A stretch of DNA of 64,000 nt, taken from NCBI GenBank assembly GCA_900312665.1, contig ONZQ02000013.1, forward strand, positions 434,001 to 498,000, written 5' to 3'. The notes beneath the pieces are model-generated. The model did no database searches. It was not told the origin of the DNA and worked only from the letters and a program-made list of their open reading frames with translations. This document shows positions 55,178 to 64,000 of the stretch, in pieces (position 1 is the stretch's first letter; each line of letters begins with the position of its first letter). Source of the stretch: Cephalotrichum gorgonifer (lineage: Eukaryota > Ascomycota > Sordariomycetes > Microascales > Microascaceae). The translations under genes were made by a program, and so were the position numbers.

Positions 55178-55713
55178 GGACTAGTGGCAACATGCGGTTG
55201 CTGAATTGACGGCTTGAACTTGTCAAGAACGTCTTCGTTCGTTTTATAACTTCCTCGTAGCCATGGTATATCGTTTCTCTCCATACTGAATTTCATACAC
55301 ACTTTGCAACCGGTCCTGGCCGCCCCGCGAAGCTAGATATGCTCGCAGCGCCTTGAATCGTTCTATTACCACTAGTACAGAGTATCATCGTACATTTGGG
55401 GATACTGAGAATGACCAACCCGTCTTGACTTGAATGGACGGCAAGTCGACCAGTCAGAAATAGCCGAACAGACCTCCTTCCTTCTTCTCCATTCCACTTT
55501 AGCCTATCGTAATTCTCGAAATATGATGTGGGAGGGAGGGTCGCACAGCTTTCGATACCTAAAAAAGATGACGCGCACTTGTGCATTTGGGTAGCCACCA
55601 GACGCGGGGAACAGGCGTTGGTAAAGACTCATAAACCAGGATTTCTGTACCAGCAGACCTTACCCAAACTCTCAACAGCAAGATCCTACGATTGACGTCA
55701 AACTTATGTGAAA
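55178..55713. other. Spacer after the gentisate dioxygenase
   Basis: 536 bp without recognisable gene or repeat. Confidence 0.55.
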
Positions 55714-56822
55714 ATGGAACATCATCACCAACTCCGGCCTCCGATGCCATTCGAGCCCAGCGCCGAGCACCTGAAGCATATGCCGAAGTTCCAGGCAAAT
55801 CAGGTCCCACGGTATCTCTTCCACATCTATACACCCGTTAGCGTCAGCACCACCACAACTTCGTACGTCATCCCTCCAGCTACGAAAACTCTTGATCGCG
55901 AAGCGACGCTGGATATATTCAAGGAGCCACCCGATATCGCAGGAGACCTCCTGTGGAGTCACCTCAGGTGGACAGCGGCCCACGAGGAGACGTGCAATTT
56001 CACCAGCTGGACGTCATCCCTGCTTTTCGCCCTGCAGTACGGACTGTTCATGCACAGGGGCTTGGACTTTAGGTCAGAGCTATATGACATCCATCTCCTC
56101 ATCATCGACACTCGCAAATTCCCAAAAGGGACTTTCGTCAAAGACCTTGAGATCATGAGAGCTATTGCATCAAACCTAGATCCCGGGGAGAAACTCCACG
56201 ACATGCTCAGCCTCCGTGAGGATCTCAAGAGCAACGGCAGGAAGTACTATTTTGGTGAATATCTCAGCCAAGGTGACTTGGCGCTGCAGGGCAAGTGCAC
56301 AGAAGCAACCATGGAGCTGATGAGACGCCTGGGCTTATTCGACCTTCAACCCGATCTTGGAGACGAAACAAAATGGGACCAATTGGCCAACCGCGTCCTA
56401 AATCTCCGCGATCCCTTCAGGAACGTCCCTCCTATCCAGCCCCTTCCGCCAACAGATATAGAACTAGTGCGAAAGGCGATTGTTCTTGCCTCCGTCTCTT
56501 TCCGCGACCCTTTCACCCTCCCAGGAGCGCTCATGCTTCTAGCGCTGCGGCCTCGTCAACATAAAGACGAGGCCATCGTGAAGGCATTTGTAGCCATGTT
56601 TACTCGTAAGCACCAGACACGTTTCCGGGATTGTTTAAGGACCGACTCTAATATCCGGTAGGCGATGAGATCCGAGACTCCCTGAGGGACTGCCAGGTGG
56701 ATGCTTGGCATCTGCCTGAGGTGGAGCAATTCGCATCTCTCGTCGACGCTATTCTCCAGGAGGTCGACGAGCTCGACCCATTGATAAAAGCGATGCGGAA
56801 CTTGGGGTTTCGCCTAACATAA
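55714..56822 (+). CDS. Uncharacterised fungal protein (possibly DUF7587-type)
   Basis: Exons 55714-56605 and 56662-56822 (intron 56 bp) encode 350 residues from ATG 55714; the longer frame starts at GTG. The N-terminal third contains VPRYLFHIYTPVS, then WTSSLLFALQYGLF and LYDIHLLIIDTRKF. This arrangement resembles a fungal family of unknown function that starts with a PRYLFR-like block, which I recall as DUF7587; the name is tentative. No signal peptide, membrane helix or catalytic motif is visible. The C-terminal exon is acidic and helical (VEQFASLVDAILQEVDELD). It lies between the gentisate and hydantoinase blocks and shows no link to either. Confidence 0.75.
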
Positions 56823-57358
56823 CATAGAACTTGGAGTATCTACGAGCACATCAAAAAGAGTTAAAGAATGTCATTGAACTCTGCTGGTTGGCTAGGGAAG
56901 GTCTGAAAAGCCTCCACTGAAAATAATAGAAGCATGAGATTTGGTGTTAAGGTCTATCATAGATGGGAGTGACAAACCTCCTCCCTCCTATTTGTCTGCT
57001 TACCTGATCGTCTGCGTTCCCTCGATACAGGTCTTAAAAGGGCCGCCCCACATGAGTCGGGTAACTTTGTCCCCCTTCTAGAAGTGTAGAGGACAAGACG
57101 GCATTGGCTTTCTTCCTCAGGCTACAGCGGTCAAGTTCATGTGGATCCTGTTGAATCCTTCATAATCTGATATGCATTTATCCTCGTGGTATAACAATGT
57201 GCCAAAACCGCGAGGTGATGTATGGACAGAGCTGCAAGGCAATAGGGACCTGGTAGTCTCATACGCGCGACATGAGTCTGCATCTTTCTCTCTCTCTGTC
57301 CCAACTACTGCGTTCCGCTGAGTCAAGTCGTATGCCAAATAATCCATTTTCTAGATTT
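56823..57358. other. Convergent 3' spacer
   Basis: 536 bp between two 3' ends. Nothing recognised apart from a CTCTCTCTCT run near 57287-57297. Confidence 0.55.
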
Positions 57359-60300
57359 CTATGACGACGCGTCAAACTCGTCTATAACACTCTTCGGCAT
57401 GCTGAACTTGCCCAGAGGTTTATACCCAAGGTCATTAAACCCGAAGCCCTTCGGTCCACCGATTTCGAGGCCCCGCGTAGTCGAGGTCCATTGCGTCGAG
57501 GCCGTGATGCCGAGGACAATTACAGGCAGGCCATAGCGGTACTCCTGGGTACCTAGCGCCTCGCCGTTCTGCGCGTCAATGACACAGACAAGGTCGGGCA
57601 CAATAGCAAGAATCTAGAGGTGTTCGTTAGTCCAAATGCTACTATGGAGGAAGTAGAGCCGGGAGCGTGGCAGAAGATTGAGATCAGATAACATACCTCT
57701 TCCTTGCCGTCGGCATCAACCTTCTTCGCGTAAATATTCTCGTTCTTGAAAGGGATTACGAGCCGCTCCTTTCCTGAACGAGGCGCCGAGTCCCCCCCTT
57801 CTACCCCAGACGATTCAATGATGACCTCCCCGTACGCATGCCCCATCCTCGTCACCCTCTCAACCCCAACAATCTTACCCTTGAACAGAACCCTGGCAGA
57901 CTCGGGTCCGCCGACCTCATCGATGATGGCCTCCGCCACGGTATCCACAGTATTAGTGCACCGCGACAGCGCTACAGCGCGGCCAATCCTCCACGAAAGG
58001 GACATGGTGTTCTCCACGACCCATTTCTTGGTGTTCTCCCCGCTTACGGGGCCCTTTGCGCAACCAACATGAGACCCCATCTGCGAAAGAGCGGCACGGA
58101 GGGCACGTTCGGCGTCGAGTTCCGTGGGTGACTTGGTCATGAACTAAAGTCACATTCGATCAGTAACACAAGGCTTCTTGCTGTAGGTTGCGGTTGCGAG
58201 CGCCACTTACGATGATCCTTCCATTGCCATCCGAGATACATGTCGGTATCATCATTGCCTTCTTCTCAAAGACCACCGGTGTGGTCTGCCAGGATACGGG
58301 GTATGCCCTCCCCATCCAGTCGCCGTCAATGGCTGGGATATTCAAAGCGGATGATGCACCAATAATCAGACCTTGCAGGCCGTTGCCTCCCCCGATCTCA
58401 AGGGGGATGACAGCGTTCGGCGTTACTTTGAGCAAGTTATAGAGCTCCCTCTGTGACTCGAGGATCCTGACAGTTGTAAGAATGTCGTGTCCATACGTAT
58501 TGTGTGCACCAGAGCGACCGGGGGGAAGGATATAAACTCACTCATCACCGTAAGGTTTCTCGATAGAAACCTGTGGCGACCCTTTACCACCTCCACAAGC
58601 GACGATATCATTGTCTTTGAGATCCCGGGGAGATATAACGCGAAGAACGGCACCACCCCGCAACATCTCGCGCAGGCGGAGGAAATGCTGGTAGGGGTTC
58701 CCTCCACCTCCCGTTCCAAGAATATAACACCCCGTAGTTATGAACTCCAAATCTATCTCCGACAGAACCCACTCCCTGTTGACGACCGTCGGTTTGTACG
58801 AGGTTATGTAGTCCTTGGTGACAGCGATAGACTTAGAAGTCGAGGCGGCCTTGGCAGAGCCCTCGATACCCGTAGTCTTCTGAGCCACATGTTGTGAGTC
58901 ATCAGCGAAGTCGTTCACTTCGCCGCTTGCCGATACAGGGAGCTGCTCGAAGGCCGTCCGCGAATAGTCAAAGTCTCCCACGGCTTTAACGATGACCCGA
59001 GACTTATTGGTAATATACTGTCTCAACGTATTAGCTCCACGTTCACGAAAATACCGGGTGGCATGCTCCACTTACCTGGAGCGGGAAGCTCTCCATCTCA
59101 GCAATGGCAACAGTCTCTCTCAATGCGCCATTCTCCACAGCCTTATCTATGGCCCTGTTCGACAGCTCTTCCATAATCTCGGCCTTCGTCTTCGACTCTG
59201 TGCTCTCGACAGAGTCAATCACCCCACTCACGCGCGCGGTTGCGGCGCCGATGGCATTCGCCACCCCCGACCACTTCGGCTTAACCACCCTACTAGCTCC
59301 AGCAAGGGTGTCAGGGGCAATTATGGCACCTCCGCCCACCAGCATGACGGGGATATCCTCCGGCGAGGTCTTCATCGTGTCTACGATGTTCTCTAGCATG
59401 ACCTTGACCTTGGCCTTGAACTCGGGCAAGCTCTTCTCCAAGGCTGACCCATCCACCTTTTCACGGTCTCCGATGTCTATCTCACTGCTCCCCAGAACAG
59501 TATAGTCCGTGGCGGTGGGAACATCTCCCCCAAAGACTAAGGCCTTTTGCGCAATCTGATAGCCCACACTCTCCGGCCCAACCGTCAACTTCCCCTCTCT
59601 ATCCCGTCCAACGATGGACCCACCACCGAGCCCTATGCTCCTAACATCCGGATACGAGAAGTTCGTCCGCACCCCCGCGATCTCACTATAAGCAGCAGCC
59701 TGCCTCGGGAACCCATTCTTCAATAGAAGTCCCACGTCGGTCGTCGTGCCGCCGATATCCACAACCATCATAGCCTCTTTCTCCTGATCCTGGGCGGCTA
59801 GGAAAGCGGCACCTCGCATGCTATTCGTCGGGCCGCTAGAGAACGTCCGGATGGGCAGGCGGGCGGCGGCACTGGCGGGGAGAATGGTGCCGTCATTCTG
59901 AGTGACGAAGACGGGGCATCTAAGGTTCAGGCGAGAGATGGCGTCCTGGAAGGATTGGATCGTTCGGCGGGCGAAGTGGAGAATGGAGGCGTTCAAGATG
60001 GCTGCATTCTCCCTCTCAAGAAAGCCAATGTTTGCGACGTCTTTTGAGCACACGACATCAGCCTCGGGGTATAAACTGCGCACGATCTCCGCAGCTCTCT
60101 CCTCTTGTCTATAGACAACGTCGATGGGGCTAAATATCCCCACGATAGCAACGCTCCTGATTCCCTTTGACTTGATCACCTCGCACTGGCGCTTAACCTC
60201 CTTCTCATCCAGCTCGGAAATCAAACTCCCGTCGATCTCCAAGCCGCCGTCAACAAGGCCCCGATACCCGCAGATAATGTCGCGGAGGCTAGGCGGCCAG

Positions 60301-60699
60301 TCAATGCCGATGGGGATATCTTTGGAAAAGGGCCCGCATAGACGGATCACGCCGACCTTTGCCAGGCGAGATTGGTCCATCTCTACGACGGCATTGATGA
60401 AATGGGTTGTGCCGATGGTGACACTCGCGACGTCCCGGGGGTCGATGCTCGACTGCTCGAACATTTCCCTAATGACGCTGTTGATTCCGTCGCTAGGGTT
60501 CTTGGTCGTGCTGGACTTCTTCCAGGCCACGATGCCTCTGTCTGGTTCAGAGTATCTCGTTGGGTCCAGGACGACTCCATCCGTGTTCGTCCTGTATGTC
60601 CGATTAGCGTCGTCGGACATGACATGGCTCAGTGGTGGCAACACTCCGGGTGTCTTACCCGCCGACATCGACGCCGATCCTAAGTGTAGGGCCCTTCAT
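57359..60699 (-). CDS. Hydantoinase/oxoprolinase-DUF917 fusion protein
   Basis: Exons 60659-60699, 59076-60591, 58542-59017, 58211-58466, 57697-58143 and 57359-57613 encode 996 residues. The first 41-bp exon supplies the acidic sugar-kinase-like start: RIGVDVGG joined to TNTDGVVLDP. The hydantoinase_A / oxoprolinase N-terminal half continues with SVTIGTTHFINAVVE, VVDIGGTTTDVGLLL (phosphate loop 2) and DVRSIGLGGGSIV. From about 600 the second half is DUF917-like: FITTGCYILGTGGGGNPYQ, DIVACGGGKGSPQVS, NAVIPLEIGGGNGLQGLIIG, DGDWMGRAYPVSW. Related enzymes open 5-oxoproline, hydantoin or thiohydantoin rings with ATP; the true substrate is unknown. Cytosolic. Divergent from an NCS1 permease, so uptake and ring opening of the same compound is likely. 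Confidence 0.92.
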
Positions 60700-61875
60700 A
60701 TTTCGCAGTAGCGTGCCGGTGACAACCTGCCCCCTCCTGCTGTGGTGATTTGTTTGAATTGGCGAGGAGCTATGGGTACGCAGACGGCTGGGGCTTTATC
60801 GCGCGAAATTCGAATAGTATTCTGGGGGGTGTAGGTGAACGAGCCAGGATGTAGAGTGACAACCTTGATGATTTTTTTATGGCATGCGTTCTTTGCTTCT
60901 ATTGCTTGATCTGAAGGTCAGGGTGGCAGCGAAAGTATCTCAGTATATTCTGATTTACGACAAGGGTGATAGTTGAGGGTAAAGTTTAATCAGCATATCA
61001 CCAGCTAAAGGAGGAAGCGATCTCCTACACAGTCAATAGGAACGCCGCGAGCTCGGCTCGGCTCCCGGAGCGTTTATCTGCCGAGATACGTGACTAATGC
61101 AGATCCGGCTTCCGCGCATTAGCGGCCGAAGTCCCCAAATCCTCCGAGATAGGTGAGTGGGGAGCCTATATTTGTAAACAAGGTCGAGTAGATAATGGTA
61201 GCAGGGTGCGAAGTGGGCAACGCGAGATACAGTAATCATTTGGGGGCGCAATTAGGACTGAAGGGTGATGTGACGGCCCTACAGGAGCTCCAAAATGACG
61301 ACCTGATTCCCTTAGAACGGTCTAATTGTTGGTAACTCGAGGATCTGGGGCACCAGGAATCCTTGGGGGAGCTTATCAATTTGGCTTGTGGGGATGTGGG
61401 CACTTATTCGTACAAGGATGTGCGCTGCCCCGCCTAAAGAAGTGCGGTTGGCTCAGAAGTCTCGGACTTGCAGGTGTCAAATCCACAATTCGAAGGATGA
61501 TAGCGAGATCCCGGACGGAGCCCGGAAGCGGGGTCCGGAACAAACTACTCGTATGTTGGCGAACTGGGGTTACCCCTGTGCTATCCATATGCCGAGACAA
61601 AACTGATAGCATGTAGTCCAGTACAGGAAAGATCGCTGATAGCTCTGATAACAGACTGGATTGCCCGCATCTCCACTTCGGAGGGACACCGACTCTCCAG
61701 TAATATGGGATGGTGTGGTACCAAAGAGCGAGGAATAAGTATCTCTAGATACCCCACTCCCACTCTAGAGAGGATCTCCTGGACATCCGCTCCGTATTCC
61801 CCATTTTATGTCCATATCATTTGGGGTAGAAGAGTTTCTCTGGTGCCGGGATCCATAAACAGACACGACGGCGTG
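60700..61875. promoter_or_regulatory. Divergent region between hydantoinase fusion and NCS1 permease
   Basis: 1.18 kb, head to head. Several motif-free ORFs; no gene, RNA or repeat supported. GATA-type strings (for example TGATAG at 60968 and 61605, TGATAAC variants near 61640) occur, fitting possible nitrogen control, but such short strings are expected by chance. Confidence 0.4.
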
Positions 61876-63900
61876 ATGGCGACCAAGGCCATGCGCAGAC
61901 TCAGAGAGGCAACAGTCCTCAAAGCCGACAAGTCCCGCCACGAGGAGACAACGGCATGGTGTAACCGCGATCTGGTCCCCTTGTCGCCCTCCCGCCGGAC
62001 CTGGGGATGGTTCAACTTCTTTGGGGCGCAATCGCTGTTAGTTTCTGACTCTAGTAATCCCGCCTAGTGAAAAGCTCCTGCTGACATAGGTCCTACCAAG
62101 CGGCGCGTTAAATATCGCTACTTGGCAGACGCCCAATACATTCTTGACACAAGGGATGTCGGTGGGCCAGGCCATGGCCATCATCGTTGTCTCCCGATTC
62201 ATCGTATCCTTCTTCGCTTGCGTCATCGCATGGTGCGGTCTGACCTGGCACGTCGGCTTCACAGTCCAGAACAGGTTTACCTGGGGCCTACGAGGATCGT
62301 ATATCCCGCTTCTCCAGCGGTGCCTGTTGAACTTTATCTGGACAGCCATTCAGTGTAGGTTTAATCGCCGCCCATCTTATCCATCACCAATAGCATCAAT
62401 GAGCTAACTTTGACCCGTGCAGGTTGGAATGGGGGCAGACTTGTCGAGTAAGTGATACCGCCCCCGCCCACCAAAGTGCCTCGTCGCCCAGCGTCCGAAC
62501 TATGTAATTAACCACCTTGGCCTTAGGGTATGCCTCACCGCGATCTGGCCCTCTTTCCAACGCATCCCCAACACCCTCCCCGCCTCCGTCCCAACAACAA
62601 CCTCCCAAATGGCCGGCTTTATAGTCTTTTGGGTAGTCTCCTTCCCTTTCCTCTTCATCCGGCCCGAACGCTATAAGAAACCCTTCTTTATCTCTAGCGT
62701 GGGCTGCGGTATCGCCATGCTCGCCATGCTTATCTGGTCTCTCTCCGTCGCCAAAGGCGTCGGTCCGGTCTTCTATCAAGGCCAGGATGTCCCCTCGACC
62801 TCGCGGTGGAGCATCTCCTGGCTCATGATGGCCGGGTTGAACCAGGCCATCGGACAGAAGGCGGCGGGAATCACGAACGAGAGTGACTTCTCCCGGTACT
62901 CGAGCAATCACCGAGCTTTCGTGATCGGCACGGTGTCAGTACAGTGGGTCGTCGGGGTTTTGGTGTCGCTTGGGGGGTTGGTGACTACGGCTGCATGCCA
63001 GATTATTTATGGGGAGATCTGGTGGAACCCCCCGGATCTGATGATGGTGATGATGGATAGTGAGTTCGATGAACCATTCAGCGTCTGGAGTACGGGAGCT
63101 AATCATTGGATATAGGAGGTAATGGATCTTCCGCATCGCGAGCTGGCGTCTTTTTCCTATCATTCGCCTTCGCCTTCGCCATACTGTTCCAGAACGTCTG
63201 TGGGAACGCCGTAGCCGGTGGAATCGACCTTGCCGGCCTCTTCCCCCGATACATCGACATCAGACGAGGCGCTATACTCACATTCATGACCATCTGGATC
63301 ATCCAGCCGTGGCAGCTGATAAACCGCGCAGCCACTTTCGTCACAGTCCTCAGCTCTTTCTCCGTCTTCTTGGCGCCCTTGATGGGTGTCATGATTTGCG
63401 ATTACTTCTTCATACGCCGTCAGAAGATTAAGCTCAGCCACCTCTACAACCCGGAGGACTCGGACTACTGGTTCACAAACGGGTTCAACTGGCGCGTGAT
63501 ACCCTGCTGGATCGCCGGGTGGGCACCGACGATAGGCGGGCTCATCGTCAGTGCCGGGAAGATAAAGTCCGCTCCAGATGCGCTCTATCAGCTTTATTAC
63601 ACGGCCTTCTTTACTGGGCTCAGCATATCCTTTGTGTTATTCTACACTGTCAATCTCGTCTTCCCCATCAAGGGGCCGGGTGAGTTCGACGAATACGACG
63701 ACTGGGCGACCTTCACGCCCAAGGAGGCCCAAAAGCTTGGGATCATGCCGCACCAGGATGCCGAGGAACTGGCGCACATCGGCTTTGGTGCTTCTGGCTA
63801 TAGACGCCGCGCCCCACAGATCCAAGGGGTGAAAGAATTGGAGTTGGGAGAGGCAGAAACTGAAGGGATGCCTACTGAGCCCGAAAAGGTCAAGGGCTAG
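61876..63900 (+). CDS. NCS1-family permease (nucleobase / allantoin / hydantoin type)
   Basis: Exons 61876-62036, 62101-62354, 62423-62447, 62527-63059 and 63116-63900 encode 585 residues. Exon 3 is a 25-bp microexon reading CWNGGRLVE. The sequence follows NCS1 order: short hydrophilic head with NRDLVPLSPSRRTWGWFNFF, GALNIATWQTPNTFLTQGMS (helix 1-2), RFTWGLRGSYIPLLQR, the NQAIGQKAAGITNESDFSRY helix 6 block, and GNAVAGGIDLAGLFPRYIDIRRG in helices 8-9, ending with a charged tail. The exon 1/2 junction (GTTAGT donor, CCAAG acceptor) is the least certain; it gives QSLGALNIATW. Twelve helices, plasma membrane, proton or sodium symport of heterocyclic nitrogen compounds. Divergent from a ring-opening enzyme. 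Confidence 0.9.
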
Positions 63901-64000
63901 TAAGAGTGAAGTAGAGATTGCAGGGCTTTTTTGTTTTCGAAAGACCACAGAGGGAGGAGTGTTGGTAGACGTAGTGAGCGTTTATGGAATCCGGCGGCCG

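Noticed and set aside
1..64000. CRISPR arrays, prokaryotic operons, complete transposons
   Set aside because: No regular short repeats with spacers, transposase, reverse transcriptase, long terminal repeats or terminal inverted repeats were seen; the genome is eukaryotic with split genes.

Overview
The window is nuclear DNA of a filamentous ascomycete (Pezizomycotina). Genes are split by short GT-AG introns (about 49-122 bp) with CTAAC-like branch sites. There is a dispersed 5S rRNA gene and an intron-containing tRNA-Ala. The protein families are also typical of this group: HET, Zn2Cys6 regulators, a LaeA-like methyltransferase, a GH11 xylanase and an NRPS-like reductase. The order or genus cannot be fixed from the sequence. 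I rebuilt exon-intron structures by hand. They keep frame and restore family motifs across the junctions, but no transcript data support them.

Layout. 0-10.4 kb: a mitochondrial ABC1/ADCK-type kinase cut by the left edge, a small secreted tyrosinase, an F-box-like protein, a doubtful coiled-coil ORF beside a 59-bp tandem repeat, a quinone-oxidoreductase-like MDR enzyme, tRNA-Ala(CGC), and a decayed SRPK-type kinase. 11-26 kb: an imine-reductase-like enzyme, a Ure2-like GST, an SDR, a regulator with two complete Zn2Cys6 clusters in tandem, a cytosolic sulfatase divergent from a sugar transporter, and a LaeA-like methyltransferase. 26.8-32.5 kb: a cytochrome P450, a HET-domain protein and a GH11 xylanase. 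32.5-35.2 kb is gene-poor. 35.2-42 kb: an NRPS-like A-T-R reductase and a large orphan protein with a proline-rich half followed by five regular ~94-residue cysteine modules.

44.2-55.2 kb looks like an aromatic-acid catabolic cluster for the gentisate route. It has a monocarboxylate-type MFS carrier, a Zn2Cys6 regulator, a fumarylacetoacetase-family hydrolase (probable fumarylpyruvate hydrolase), an FAD hydroxylase and a gentisate 1,2-dioxygenase. The last two are divergent from one intergenic region. A 5S rRNA gene sits inside the block. No maleylpyruvate isomerase is seen in it.

57.3-63.9 kb holds a second metabolic pair: a hydantoinase/oxoprolinase-DUF917 fusion divergent from an NCS1-family permease. 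This suggests uptake and opening of a hydantoin-like or related nitrogen heterocycle. Between the two metabolic blocks lies an uncharacterised fungal protein gene.
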